A DNA stretch of 64,000 nt, taken from the NCBI GenBank assembly GCA_000027065.2, contig FN543093.2, forward strand, positions 3,910,074-3,974,073, read 5' to 3'. The position numbers and the translations under genes were made by a program. Source of the stretch: Cronobacter turicensis z3032 (GTDB taxonomy: Bacteria; Pseudomonadota; Gammaproteobacteria; Enterobacterales; Enterobacteriaceae). The notes beneath the pieces were generated by a model. The model was not told where the DNA came from and searched no databases. It saw only the letters and a list, made by a program, of their open reading frames with translations. Positions 16,286-25,582 of the stretch are shown here, piece by piece (the first letter of the stretch is position 1; every line of letters starts with the position of its first letter).

Positions 16286-18712
16286 ATGTCCGGTTGGCCA
16301 CGAATTTACTACAAATTACTTAATTTACCATTAAGCGTGCTGGTAAAAAGCAAGTCCATCCCGGCGGCGCCCTGCCCCGAACTTGGGCTCGATACGTCAC
16401 GCCCCATCATGTATGTGTTGCCGTATAACTCGAAGGCGGATCTCCTGACGCTGCGGGCCCAGTGCCTGGAGCACGATCTACCGGATCCGCTGGAACCGCT
16501 GGTTATCGACGGCACCGAACTGCCGCGCTATGTGTTTATCCATGGCGGCCCCCGCGTGTTTACTTACTACACGCCGAAGGAAGAGTCGATCAAGCTGTTC
16601 CACAATTATCTCGATCTGCACCGCAGCAACCCGGACCTCGACGTCCAGATGGTGCCGGTGTCGGTCATGTTCGGCCGCTCGCCGGGGCGCGAAAAAGGCG
16701 AGGAAAACCCGCCGCTGCGTATGCTGAACGGCGTTCAGAAATTCTTCGCCGTCTCCTGGCTTGGCCGCGACAGCTTTGTGCGTTTCTCGCCGCCGGTGTC
16801 GCTGCGCCGCATGGCGACTGAGCACGGTACGGACAAGCGTATCGCCCAGAAACTGGCCCGCGTGGCGCGCATGCATTTCGCCCGCCAGCGCCTCGCCGCC
16901 GTCGGCCCGCGCCTGCCTGCGCGCCAGGATCTCTTCAACAAGCTGCTCTCGTCAAAAGCTATCGCCCGCGCCGTTGAAGACGAAGCGCGCACCAAAAAAA
17001 TCTCGCACGAGAAAGCCCAGCAGAACGCCGTCGCGTTAATGGAAGAGATCGCCGCAAACTTCTCTTACGAGGCGATTCGCCTTACCGACCGCGTGCTTGG
17101 GTTTACCTGGAACCGTCTCTACCAGGGCATTAATGTTCATAACGCCGAGCGGGTGCGCCAACTGGCCCATGACGGCCACGAGATTGTCTATGTGCCCTGC
17201 CATCGCAGTCACATGGACTATCTGCTGCTCTCTTACGTGCTCTATCACCAGGGGCTGGTGCCGCCGCATATCGCCGCAGGCATTAACCTGAACTTCTGGC
17301 CAGCCGGGCCGATTTTCCGCCGTCTGGGCGCGTTCTTTATCCGCCGCACCTTTAAGGGCAACAAGCTTTACTCCACCGTATTTCGCGAATATCTCGGCGA
17401 ACTGTTCAGCCGCGGCTACTCGGTCGAGTATTTCGTGGAAGGCGGGCGCTCACGCACCGGTCGTCTGCTCGATCCGAAAACCGGCACGCTGTCGATGACC
17501 ATCCAGGCCATGCTTCGCGGCGGTACGCGTCCGATTACGCTGGTGCCGATTTACATTGGCTATGAGCATGTGATGGAAGTGGGCACTTACGCCAAAGAGC
17601 TGCGCGGCGCTACCAAAGAGAAAGAGAGCCTGCTGCAAATGCTGCGCGGCTTAAGCAAGCTGCGTAACCTGGGTCAGGGCTATGTGAACTTCGGCGAACC
17701 GCTGCCGCTGATGACCTTCCTGAACCAGCACGTGCCGGAGTGGCGCGATTCCATCGACCCGATCGAAGCCGTCCGCCCGGCGTGGCTGACCCCGACGGTG
17801 AATGAGATTGCCTCACAACTGATGGTGCGCATCAACAATGCGGGCGCGGCTAACGCCATGAACCTGTGTTGTACCGCGCTGCTGGCGTCGCGTCAGCGTT
17901 CGTTAACGCGCGAGCAGTTAACCGAACAGCTGGATTGCTACCTGAGCCTGCTGCGTAACGTGCCGTACGCCTCAGATGCCACGGTACCGGACGCTACGGC
18001 GACGCAGCTTATCGAACACGCGTTGCAGATGAACAAGTTCGATGTCGAGAAGGATACGATCGGCGATATCATCGTGTTGCCGCGCGAGCAGGCAGTGCTG
18101 ATGACCTATTACCGTAATAACATCATGCATATGCTGGTGTTGCCTTCGCTTATCGCCGCTATCGTGACGCAACATCGTCGCATCAGCCGTGAAGCGGTGC
18201 AGCAGCAGGTTGAACTGCTGTTCCCGATGCTGAAGACGGAGCTGTTCCTGCGCTGGGAAAAAGAAGAGGTGTCAGCGGTTGTCGACGCGCTGATCAATGA
18301 GCTGGCGCAGCAGGGGCTGATCCTTGCCGACGACGCCTGGCTACAGGTGAACCCGGCGCGCTCCCGTACGCTGCAACTGCTGGCCGCAGGCGTGCGCGAA
18401 ACGCTGCAACGCTACGCGATCACCTTCTGGCTGCTGAGCGCTAATCCGTCCATCAACCGCGGAACGCTTGAGAAAGAGAGCCGCACCGTGGCGCAGCGTC
18501 TTTCCGTGCTGCACGGCATTAACGCGCCGGAGTTCTTCGATAAAGCGGTGTTCTCAACGCTGGTGCTGACCCTGCGTGATGAAGGTTATATCAGCGATAC
18601 CGGCGATGCCGAACCGGCGGAAACCATGAAGGTTTACCAGATGCTGGCGGAGCTGATGACGTCCGATGTGAGGCTGACCATCGAGAGCGCGGCGGCACAA
18701 GCGAGCGCGTGA
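16286..18712 (+). CDS. plsB: Glycerol-3-phosphate 1-O-acyltransferase
   Basis: An 808-residue inner-membrane enzyme that makes lysophosphatidic acid, the first step of phospholipid synthesis. The acyltransferase motifs are in order: CHRSHMDYLLLSY (HX4D, ~residue 306), AGPIFRRLGAFFIRR, FVEGGRSRTGR and LVPIYIGYE. The length is one residue more than E. coli PlsB (807). The N-terminus MSGWPRIYYKLL is conserved and fixes the start. It diverges from dgkA, linking two phosphatidate-producing enzymes. Confidence 0.96.
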   Translation: MSGWPRIYYKLLNLPLSVLVKSKSIPAAPCPELGLDTSRPIMYVLPYNSKADLLTLRAQCLEHDLPDPLEPLVIDGTELPRYVFIHGGPRVFTYYTPKEESIKLFHNYLDLHRSNPDLDVQMVPVSVMFGRSPGREKGEENPPLRMLNGVQKFFAVSWLGRDSFVRFSPPVSLRRMATEHGTDKRIAQKLARVARMHFARQRLAAVGPRLPARQDLFNKLLSSKAIARAVEDEARTKKISHEKAQQNAVALMEEIAANFSYEAIRLTDRVLGFTWNRLYQGINVHNAERVRQLAHDGHEIVYVPCHRSHMDYLLLSYVLYHQGLVPPHIAAGINLNFWPAGPIFRRLGAFFIRRTFKGNKLYSTVFREYLGELFSRGYSVEYFVEGGRSRTGRLLDPKTGTLSMTIQAMLRGGTRPITLVPIYIGYEHVMEVGTYAKELRGATKEKESLLQMLRGLSKLRNLGQGYVNFGEPLPLMTFLNQHVPEWRDSIDPIEAVRPAWLTPTVNEIASQLMVRINNAGAANAMNLCCTALLASRQRSLTREQLTEQLDCYLSLLRNVPYASDATVPDATATQLIEHALQMNKFDVEKDTIGDIIVLPREQAVLMTYYRNNIMHMLVLPSLIAAIVTQHRRISREAVQQQVELLFPMLKTELFLRWEKEEVSAVVDALINELAQQGLILADDAWLQVNPARSRTLQLLAAGVRETLQRYAITFWLLSANPSINRGTLEKESRTVAQRLSVLHGINAPEFFDKAVFSTLVLTLRDEGYISDTGDAEPAETMKVYQMLAELMTSDVRLTIESAAAQASA

Positions 18713-18734
18713 TTAAGCGTAATCGGTGACAGTG

Positions 18735-18763
18735 AAAAGGCGGGGAAACCTGCCTTTTTTATT
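18735..18763 (+). terminator. Terminator after plsB
   Basis: Stem AAAAGGCGGG/CCTGCCTTTT with a GAAA loop (one G-U pair), followed by TTATT. It begins 22 bases after the plsB stop. Confidence 0.88.
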
Positions 18764-18807
18764 GGTGTACAGCGTGGCGACAGGAATGGATGGTAGTCGT
18801 TGATGCT

Positions 18808-18832
18808 GGCGGGTGCGCTTTGCTTACCCGCC
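18808..18832. repeat. Single copy of intergenic repeat R1 (plsB-ubiA)
   Basis: GGCGGGTGCGCTTTGC followed by TTACCCGCC, a 25-bp imperfect palindrome. It is the same family as at 5060. It lies between the convergent terminators of plsB and ubiA. Confidence 0.75.
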
Positions 18833-18850
18833 GTCACAGCGCTACCGCTA

Positions 18851-18874
18851 ATAAAAAAGCGGGTTTCCCCGCTT
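18851..18874 (-). terminator. Terminator after ubiA
   Basis: Stem AAGCGGG/CCCGCTT with a T/C loop; on the minus strand it is followed by TTTTTTATTAG. It lies five bases past the ubiA stop. Confidence 0.88.
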
Positions 18875-18879
18875 CTCTT

Positions 18880-19752
18880 TCAGAATTTCAAATAACTCAG
18901 CGCCAGGCCGATAAACACCAACAGCCCTACATAGTTATTATTCAAAAAGGCGCGGAAACAGGCGTCGCGATCGCGCCCGGCAATGATTTTCTGCTGCCAG
19001 ATAAACAGCGCGCCTGCGCCTGCAAGGCTTGCATAATAAAACGCGCCCAGCCCGTTCAGCCAGCCCACCACGCCCAGCAGCGCCAGCACGGCAATCTGCA
19101 ACAGCCCGATAATCAGCTTATCGTGGCGTCCGAAAAGAATAGCCGTCGACTTCACGCCGATTTTCACGTCATCGTCGCGATCGACCATCGCGTATTCGGT
19201 GTCGTAGGCCACCGCCCAGCAGATATTCGCGAAAAACATCAGCCAGCAGCTTAACGGCAGCGACTCGCTCACCGCGCAAAACGCCATCGGAATCGACCAG
19301 CCAAACGCCGCGCCCAGCACGACCTGCGGCAGATGGGTATAGCGCTTCATGAAGGGGTACATCCAGGCCAGCGCCAGCGCCGCGACCGAGAGCAAAATGG
19401 TTTTCACATTCAGCGTCAGCACCAGCAAAAACGACAGCAGCACCAGGATGACGAACAGATTGCGCGCCTCTTTTTCGGTCACATCGCCGCTCGGCAGAGG
19501 CCGGTGCGCCGTGCGCTTCACGTGCCCGTCAAATTTACGGTCGGCATAATCATTCACCACGCAGCCTGCGGCGCGCATCAGCCAGACGCCCGCCACAAAC
19601 ACCGCCAGGATCCACAGCGGCGGCACGCCGGGCGACGCCACCCACAGCGCCCACAGCGTCGGCCAGAGCAGCAGTAACGCGCCGATCGGCTTATCGGTGC
19701 GCATCAGGCGGTGATAGGCGAGCAGCTTATTCTGCGTCAGGCTCCACTCCAT
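18880..19752 (-). CDS. ubiA: 4-hydroxybenzoate octaprenyltransferase
   Basis: A 290-residue integral membrane prenyltransferase of ubiquinone synthesis that attaches the octaprenyl chain to 4-hydroxybenzoate. Two Asp-rich motifs bind Mg-diphosphate: NDYADRKFDGHVKRT (~67-81) and DTEYAMVDRDDD (~190-201). About eight to nine hydrophobic helices alternate with these loops. The start ATG overlaps the ubiC stop by one base (TAATG), so the two consecutive pathway enzymes are coupled as in E. coli. Confidence 0.95.
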   Translation of the reverse strand: MEWSLTQNKLLAYHRLMRTDKPIGALLLLWPTLWALWVASPGVPPLWILAVFVAGVWLMRAAGCVVNDYADRKFDGHVKRTAHRPLPSGDVTEKEARNLFVILVLLSFLLVLTLNVKTILLSVAALALAWMYPFMKRYTHLPQVVLGAAFGWSIPMAFCAVSESLPLSCWLMFFANICWAVAYDTEYAMVDRDDDVKIGVKSTAILFGRHDKLIIGLLQIAVLALLGVVGWLNGLGAFYYASLAGAGALFIWQQKIIAGRDRDACFRAFLNNNYVGLLVFIGLALSYLKF

Positions 19753-20261
19753 TATTTTTCCTCTCTGTACAAGGGTGATGCGGGTAAAAACAGTTCGGTC
19801 AGCAGCAGCGGCTTGCCGGACAGCCTCAACAGGGAGCGACGCCCCCAGAGCGCCTCGCTGCGGCCCGGCTGGATAAAGTCACGCGTAAGGGTGGATGAGG
19901 TAAACAGATAACGACCCAGCGGCGTGGTGCCAAGCTGCTGCAACGCCAGTTCTGGCCCACACAGTGTAGACTCCGGCACCAGCGTGCGCCCGACCAGCCA
20001 CGGTACGCCGTCACCGCACAGCAGGATTTCGCGCAGCCAGTAGCGCGGCTCATGAGGTAAAAACGCCCCCTCGTCTTCCAGCCTTTCAGGGCCGACAAAG
20101 CCTTCAAACAGCATCTCGACCGTCACGCGATCGCAAAAACTCTCGAAACGGCGGGTCATGGAATCTTCCAGCATCAGCCAGTCGAGCAGCGCGCTATCCA
20201 GCGTGCTGATATCGTCAAAAAAGGACAACGCGCGCAGTTGTCTCAGCGCGGGATGGGACAT
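19752..20261 (-). CDS. ubiC: Chorismate pyruvate-lyase
   Basis: A 169-residue enzyme converting chorismate to 4-hydroxybenzoate plus pyruvate, the entry into ubiquinone synthesis. The start at 20261 (MSHPALRQLRALS) matches E. coli UbiC; 53 upstream in-frame codons are rich in Cys, Phe and Pro and do not resemble the family. R75-like and E156-like active-site regions appear as REILLCGDGVPWLVGRT and TELFLPASPLY. It is the first gene of ubiCA. Confidence 0.93.
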   Translation of the reverse strand: MSHPALRQLRALSFFDDISTLDSALLDWLMLEDSMTRRFESFCDRVTVEMLFEGFVGPERLEDEGAFLPHEPRYWLREILLCGDGVPWLVGRTLVPESTLCGPELALQQLGTTPLGRYLFTSSTLTRDFIQPGRSEALWGRRSLLRLSGKPLLLTELFLPASPLYREEK

Positions 20262-20384
20262 GCGTGACTCTCCGGGGCCAAAAGTGGACGTATTGTAACG
20301 CAGAACCGGCAAAACGGGGGCGGGGAAACAAGGGGTACGAACAAAAGCGCAACATGGGTGCAACAGAACGGCATGCTGCGCCAG

Positions 20385-20409
20385 GAAAAAAGGTGCGCGC
20401 AAGCGCACC
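20385..20409 (-). terminator. Terminator after malM
   Basis: Stem GGTGCGC/GCGCACC with a tetraloop (20392-20398 with 20403-20409), followed on the minus strand by TTTTTT. It ends the malK-lamB-malM transcript. Confidence 0.85.
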
Positions 20410-20443
20410 AGGTGTTGCAAACATCAGCAGCGTGGGGAGACGG

Positions 20444-21385
20444 TCACCCCTTGCCTTTTACGCTGCTGATAAAAGTCTGACGAGCCGTGGTGGAGCCGAG
20501 ACGCTCAGCTTCATCCAGCAGTTTCAGCGCTTTATCGACATCGCCTTTAGCGACAGCGTCCTTAATGGCGCGATTGAAATAGGCTTCGGTGTCGTTAAGT
20601 ACCGGTTCGCGCTTCGCGGCGGGCGCTGGCGCGGCAGCTGGTGCGGCAGGCGCCGGAGCGGAATAGGCGGTTGCAGGTGCTGCGGTGTTGCCGACCGTCA
20701 CAGACGACGGGCCGGAGGAGCCAAACAGCGGGCCGACCAGAACGCTGGATGCGGAGTTAGTGCTTACTTTCACTTTAAGCTTGCCGTCAGGCGTGTGACG
20801 GGCCACCGGATCGGCGATATCCGGCACGGCGTTACCCACCCCTTTGGCGTAAGCCTTCGCCGGGTTGGTCATGGTCGTCGTCTTCTGCAGATCCTGCGGC
20901 GTGGTAAAGACCAGCAGGTACAGTTTCTGCTGTCCCAGCGCTGGCGTCAGCTTGATGACGCCTTCGAGGCGGTCTTCAGACACCACGCCCGGCTCCTGAT
21001 AGGTAAAATAGCTGCTCGGGAAGTAGGCGGCAGGCGTTAAGTTTTGATCCAGCACCAGCACGTTCGGGGCATAAATGCCGGTCTGCTTGTTCGCAAGGCT
21101 GGTAAGCGTAATGGTCAGTTCGCCGATATTCGCCGGCACGCTATAGGCGGCGACTTTACCGGTAATGCCCGGTACGTTGAGGGTCTGCCCCACGGCGGCG
21201 AGATCGGTCGTCTGAGTCTGCGACTGCGCGACAGGCGTCCAGGTCAGGCGCTGTAACTCACCCGCCGGAACAGACGGCGCGGCGGAGGTGTTCTGCGGCA
21301 CGATATTCACATCAGCGAAGCTGACGGCGGGCAGGCCTGCAAGCAGCCCTGCGCTTAAGCATAATGCGACGAGACGTTTTTTCAT
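20444..21385 (-). CDS. malM: Maltose operon periplasmic protein MalM
   Basis: A 313-residue exported protein, last gene of malK-lamB-malM. The signal peptide spans residues 1-25 (ending VSFA). A beta-rich domain is followed by an Ala/Pro-rich linker (around 230-260, repeats of APAPA type) and a C-terminal helical tail with NDTEAYFNRAIKDAV and DKALKLLDEAERLG, which resembles a tetratricopeptide-like helix pair. E. coli MalM is periplasmic, induced with the mal regulon and dispensable; its function is not known. Confidence 0.92.
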   Translation of the reverse strand: MKKRLVALCLSAGLLAGLPAVSFADVNIVPQNTSAAPSVPAGELQRLTWTPVAQSQTQTTDLAAVGQTLNVPGITGKVAAYSVPANIGELTITLTSLANKQTGIYAPNVLVLDQNLTPAAYFPSSYFTYQEPGVVSEDRLEGVIKLTPALGQQKLYLLVFTTPQDLQKTTTMTNPAKAYAKGVGNAVPDIADPVARHTPDGKLKVKVSTNSASSVLVGPLFGSSGPSSVTVGNTAAPATAYSAPAPAAPAAAPAPAAKREPVLNDTEAYFNRAIKDAVAKGDVDKALKLLDEAERLGSTTARQTFISSVKGKG

Positions 21386-21466
21386 TTTTATTACCTCGGA
21401 TGGAAAGGGAAACGGTAGCCAGGCAATAGCGCGCTTCCCGAAAATCGGTACTTTTCAATGAGGGTT

Positions 21467-21488
21467 AAGAGGGGCTTGCGCCCCTCTT
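21467..21488 (-). terminator. Intercistronic hairpin between lamB and malM
   Basis: A perfect 9-bp stem AAGAGGGGC/GCCCCTCTT with a TTGC loop lies 20 bases after the lamB stop. There is no T-run on the minus strand, so it more likely stabilises or attenuates than terminates. E. coli places REP elements in this spacer. Confidence 0.6.
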
Positions 21489-21508
21489 GTTACTGCAATT
21501 ACGCGTGA

Positions 21509-22855
21509 TTACCACCAGATTTCCATCTGGGCGCCGAAGCTCCACTCATCGCTGTCGCCGCGACCGAAGCTGCCACCGTTAAAGCCATCTTTAACCGCGT
21601 AGCCATAGTTGGCGTTATTGCTCGGGTTGCCCTCACGGTCATAGCCCCATTTTTCATCCCACTTGGCGTAGGTTGCGAACACACGCAGCGCCGGGCGAGA
21701 CCAGATGCTGTCGCCTGCCTGCCACTGTTGCGCCAGGGTGATTTTGTACTGGTTGTTGGTTTCGTCAGTACGCTGGGATTTCACGTTGTCATAGCCAACT
21801 TCCAGCAGGGTGCTCATGATAGGCGTCCATTTAAACATCGGGCGCACACCTACGGTCCACCAACGGGTGCCGTTGTTGTTATCCCAGTCGATGTCCTGGT
21901 ACATACCGACATACATCATGTCCCAGCGATCGCCCATGGAAATTGAGCCGTGATCGATTAAACGCAGCATGTGACCGTTGTTGTTCTGCGCATACGCGAA
22001 CTTAGGATCGGTGTCGCTGATGCCAATGCCAGAGCCCTGAGACAGGCCTTTACCCTGAGAGGTCAGCGCATCTGTCGCATACTGAACGACAAACTTGTTG
22101 AAGCCGGTACCGATAGTCTGAACGTGTTCTGCGGTGAACATCCAGCCATCTTTGGTCGCGTCGTCAGCCAGATAGTAGTCGTCACGCGCGTTGGCACGAC
22201 CGTAGTCGACACCCAGTTCCAGCGTACCGCCCGGGTTCACTTCCAGGCTGCCTAAGCGAACGTCAAAAACGTCGTTAGCCGTGCTCTTGTTATAGTCATA
22301 AATGCTGTCGCTCTGGAAGGTTGCGGAGCCGCCAGCTTCAGAGGAGCGGGTTGCCGCAACAGAGAGCTTACCAAAGCCAAGATCGACGTTTTCAAGACCT
22401 GCGCCCGGGCCGGAGATATCCCAGTAGTAGAAGTCGATCATGTGAACGTCGTGACGCTGATAGAAGCGTTTACCGGCCCAGATGGTTGAACCCGGCAGCG
22501 CGTCAATCAGGTTTTTACCCTGTACGTTAGCTTCGCGGAACGCCGGGCTGGTCGCTTCCCAGTCGTTCTGCTGTGCAACGGAATAGGCCACGTTAGTATC
22601 GAAATAGAAGCTCTTGTCGCCTTCTTTCCATACTTCCTGACCTAATTTAAGTTCCGCATAGGTTTCACATTCATTACCCAGACGGTATTTAGCGCCGGCA
22701 CCGGTTGCCTGGAAGCACTGCTGTTCGCCACCACTACCGGTCCAGCCGATGCCGGAACGGGCGTAACCTTTGAAGTCCACAGCGGAGGCCTGAGCGGCGA
22801 AGATGCCCGCCATCACGGCCACAGCCAGAGGGAGTTTACGCAGAGTTATCATCAT
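21509..22855 (-). CDS. lamB: Maltoporin LamB
   Basis: A 448-residue 18-strand outer-membrane porin for maltose and maltodextrins, also a phage receptor. The start at 22855 gives MMITLRKLPLAVAV, which matches E. coli and follows AGGAGAT; 29 in-frame upstream codons are ignored. Signal peptide 1-25 (ASA). The mature protein begins VDFKGYARSGIGWTG, and the conserved loop CFQATG…NECETYAE is present. Greasy-slide aromatics such as the FYYWDISG region are kept, and it ends in aromatic EIWW. Cell-surface loops differ most from E. coli. It lies 43 bp after malK. Confidence 0.96.
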   Translation of the reverse strand: MMITLRKLPLAVAVMAGIFAAQASAVDFKGYARSGIGWTGSGGEQQCFQATGAGAKYRLGNECETYAELKLGQEVWKEGDKSFYFDTNVAYSVAQQNDWEATSPAFREANVQGKNLIDALPGSTIWAGKRFYQRHDVHMIDFYYWDISGPGAGLENVDLGFGKLSVAATRSSEAGGSATFQSDSIYDYNKSTANDVFDVRLGSLEVNPGGTLELGVDYGRANARDDYYLADDATKDGWMFTAEHVQTIGTGFNKFVVQYATDALTSQGKGLSQGSGIGISDTDPKFAYAQNNNGHMLRLIDHGSISMGDRWDMMYVGMYQDIDWDNNNGTRWWTVGVRPMFKWTPIMSTLLEVGYDNVKSQRTDETNNQYKITLAQQWQAGDSIWSRPALRVFATYAKWDEKWGYDREGNPSNNANYGYAVKDGFNGGSFGRGDSDEWSFGAQMEIWW

Positions 22856-22898
22856 TCTATCTCCTGAGATCATTGCTTTTCTTTGTAAGCGGGGGCGC

Positions 22899-24008
22899 TT
22901 AAACGCCCGGCTCTTTATGCAACCGACGACAGGCGGTGCCATCTTCCCGAAAAAGATGACAACGCTCCGGCGGCAAGCCGATAGCGAATGTGGCGCCCTC
23001 TTCTACCAGCACGACGTCATTCTGGCGGTAGACCAGGTTCTGACGCAGCGCAGGGATTTGGATATGAATCTGAGTCTCATGACCTAACTGTTCGACCACC
23101 TGCACATCGCCTTCAAGCGTTACATCGGCGATATCGCTTGGCAGGAGGTGTTCGGGGCGGATGCCAAGGGACATATTGGCCCCCACCTGAACATGGGTAC
23201 TTTCTACCGGCAGCCAGACCAGCTGGCGGTTCGGCAGTTCTACCTGCACCTGATCGATAGCGGTGGCGGTGACTTTCACCGGCAGGAAGTTCATTTTCGG
23301 CGAGCCAATAAAGCCCGCGACGAAGCGATCGGCCGGGTAGTGATAGAGTTCCAGCGGCTTGCCCACCTGGGCGACGCGGCCTGCGTCCAGCACCACGATT
23401 TTGTCGGCGAGCGTCATCGCTTCGACCTGATCGTGGGTGACGTAAATCATGGTGCGCTGAAGGCGCTTATGAAGACGGGAGATCTCAATACGCATCTGCA
23501 CGCGCAGCGCGGCGTCCAGGTTTGAGAGCGGCTCATCGAGCAGGAACACGGAAGGCTCCGCCACCAGCGTACGGCCAATCGCCACACGCTGACGCTGGCC
23601 GCCGGAGAGCGCCTTCGGGCGACGGTCCAGCAGGTGCGCCAGTTGCAGCACTTCCGCCACCTGCGTGACGCGCTGGTTGATGGTTTCTTTACGGGCGCCC
23701 GCCAGCTTCAGACCGAAAGACATGTTTTCGGCCACGGACAGATGCGGATAGAGCGCGTAAGACTGAAACACCATCCCCACGCCGCGCTCGGCAGGCGGCA
23801 CGTCATTCATACGCTTGCCGCCAATATGCAAATCGCCGCTGGTGATGGTCTCAAGTCCGGCAATCATACGCAGCAGCGTTGATTTCCCGCAGCCCGACGG
23901 CCCGACAAATACGACAAACTCGCCTTCGGTAATGTCGAGGTTGATATCTTTCGACACCACAACGTCGCCCCAGGCTTTTGTTACGTTGCGAAGCTGAACG
24001 CCTGCCAT
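22899..24008 (-). CDS. malK: Maltose/maltodextrin import ATP-binding protein MalK
   Basis: A 369-residue ABC ATPase energising MalFGK2. Walker A is GPSGCGKST (36-44), Q-loop FQSYALYPH, signature LSGGQ (~134-138), Walker B FLLDEPLSNLD, H-switch YVTHDQ. The C-terminal regulatory TOBE-type domain (from ~235) binds MalT and unphosphorylated EIIA-Glc, giving regulon control and inducer exclusion. It is the first gene of malK-lamB-malM, with GGGAGAAGGG before the ATG, divergent from malEFG. Confidence 0.96.
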   Translation of the reverse strand: MAGVQLRNVTKAWGDVVVSKDINLDITEGEFVVFVGPSGCGKSTLLRMIAGLETITSGDLHIGGKRMNDVPPAERGVGMVFQSYALYPHLSVAENMSFGLKLAGARKETINQRVTQVAEVLQLAHLLDRRPKALSGGQRQRVAIGRTLVAEPSVFLLDEPLSNLDAALRVQMRIEISRLHKRLQRTMIYVTHDQVEAMTLADKIVVLDAGRVAQVGKPLELYHYPADRFVAGFIGSPKMNFLPVKVTATAIDQVQVELPNRQLVWLPVESTHVQVGANMSLGIRPEHLLPSDIADVTLEGDVQVVEQLGHETQIHIQIPALRQNLVYRQNDVVLVEEGATFAIGLPPERCHLFREDGTACRRLHKEPGV

Positions 24009-24376
24009 TCCCTTCTCCCTTGTTTACTTCACCCGATTTCACGGGAAAAACACGTTGACGGCACTATGCCCTTCAGATGAAGGCAAGCCATCCTCCACCC
24101 CTGCCTTTTTTATGGGGGAGGAGACGGGAGGATGAGGGGGTGGCAGCTGTCCTGCGGCCGGGCGGCCCCCGGCGATTTTCGTGATGCAAGCGGCAAAAAA
24201 CGCAGCGGTTTTCTGTGCGCGGGACCACAGAAAATCCACTTATGTTACGTAGATCACACTACGAAGCGGTGGGGCGTAGAGGAAAGGAGGATGAGAAGCG
24301 CTTGCCAGATGCCCAGACTGTTACACGTAAAGCCAATACGTGTATCCACGCGCAAACCACTAAAAGGATAGGAGTT
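24009..24376. promoter_or_regulatory. Divergent malK/malE control region with MalT and CRP sites
   Basis: A 368-bp region between malK and malE. MalT-box-like sequences (GGGGAKGAGG type) are seen at 24114-24123 (GGGGGAGGAG), 24126-24137 (GGGAGGATGAGG), 24271-24282 (GGGGCGTAGAGG) and 24285-24295 (AGGAGGATGAG) on the plus strand, and one on the minus strand at about 24088-24100. CRP-like sites are TGTGCGCGGGACCACA (24214-24229) and TGTTACGTAGATCACA (24243-24258), both TGTnn-N6-nnACA. The layout agrees with the E. coli malEp-malKp nucleoprotein complex, in which CRP repositions MalT. Confidence 0.85.
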
Positions 24377-25567
24377 ATGAAAATTAAAAGCGGCGTACGC
24401 CTCCTCGCCCTCTCAGCGCTGACGACGGCGCTCTTTTCTGCCTCTGCTCTGGCCAAGATCGAAGAAGGTAAGCTGGTTATCTGGATCAACGGTGATAAAG
24501 GCTATAACGGCCTGGCCGAAGTGGGTAAGAAGTTTGAGCAAGACACCGGCATTAAAGTCACTGTTGAACACCCGGACAAACTGGAAGAGAAATATCCGCA
24601 GGTAGCAGCAACCGGCGACGGTCCGGACATTATCTTCTGGGCGCATGACCGTTTTGGTGGCTACGCGCAATCTGGCCTGCTGGCGGAAATCACGCCGGAG
24701 AAAGCATTCCAGGACAAGATTTATCCGTTCACCTGGGACGCGGTGCGCTATAACGGCAAAATCATTGCCTACCCGGTTGCCGTGGAATCTCTGTCGCTGA
24801 TCTACAACAAAGACCTCGTACCAAACCCGCCGAAAACCTGGGAAGAGATCCCGAAACTCGATAAAGAACTGAAGGCGAAGGGCAAGAGCGCGCTGATGTT
24901 TAACCTTCAGGAACCGTACTTCACGTGGCCGATTATTGCCGCTGACGGCGGTTATGCCTTTAAGTTTGAGAACGGCAAATATGACGTGAAAAACGTCGGC
25001 GTCGACACCGCGGGCGCCAAAGCGGGCCTGAACTTCCTGGTCGAGCTTATCAAAGATAAACATATGAACGCTGACACCGACTATTCCATCGCGGAAGCGG
25101 CATTCAACAAAGGCGATACCGCCATGACCATCAACGGTCCGTGGGCGTGGGCCAACATCGACAAAAGCAAAGTTAACTACGGCGTGGCGCAGCTGCCGAC
25201 CTTCAAAGGCAAGCCGTCTAAACCGTTCGTCGGCGTGCTGAGCGCGGGTATCAACGCGGCCAGCCCGAACAAAGAGCTGGCGAAAGAGTTCCTGGAAAAC
25301 TACCTGCTGACCGATCAGGGCCTGGAAGCGGTGAATAAAGACAAACCGCTGGGCGCCGTCGCGCTGAAGTCTTACCAGGAGAAGCTGGAGAAAGATCCAC
25401 GCATCGCCGCCACCATGGCAAACGCGAAAACCGGCGAAATTATGCCTAACGTGCCGCAAATGTCTGCGTTCTGGTATGCCGTACGTACTGCGGTAGTTAA
25501 CGCCGTCACCGGCCGTCAGACCGTCGATGAAGCGCTGAAAGACGCACAAACCCGCATCGCCAAGTAA
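24377..25567 (+). CDS. malE: Maltose/maltodextrin-binding periplasmic protein MalE
   Basis: A 396-residue precursor, the E. coli length. The ATG at 24377 follows AGGAG and starts MKIKSGVRLLALSALTT; the frame is open further upstream but crosses the MalT/CRP region. Signal peptide 1-26 (ASALA); the mature protein starts KIEEGKLVIWINGDKGYNG. Two-lobed type I binding protein; sugar-stacking aromatics W62-like (FWAHDRF), Y155-like (NLQEPYFTWP), W230-like (GPWAW) and W340-like (SAFWYAVR) are in place. First gene of malEFG, expected to be the most highly expressed. Confidence 0.97.
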   Translation: MKIKSGVRLLALSALTTALFSASALAKIEEGKLVIWINGDKGYNGLAEVGKKFEQDTGIKVTVEHPDKLEEKYPQVAATGDGPDIIFWAHDRFGGYAQSGLLAEITPEKAFQDKIYPFTWDAVRYNGKIIAYPVAVESLSLIYNKDLVPNPPKTWEEIPKLDKELKAKGKSALMFNLQEPYFTWPIIAADGGYAFKFENGKYDVKNVGVDTAGAKAGLNFLVELIKDKHMNADTDYSIAEAAFNKGDTAMTINGPWAWANIDKSKVNYGVAQLPTFKGKPSKPFVGVLSAGINAASPNKELAKEFLENYLLTDQGLEAVNKDKPLGAVALKSYQEKLEKDPRIAATMANAKTGEIMPNVPQMSAFWYAVRTAVVNAVTGRQTVDEALKDAQTRIAK

Positions 25568-25582
25568 GCGATAGCGGCAAAC

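Noticed and set aside
24215..24376. N-terminal extension of malE by 54 codons
   Set aside because: It would translate the CRP/MalT control region and hide the clear signal peptide that begins at 24377.
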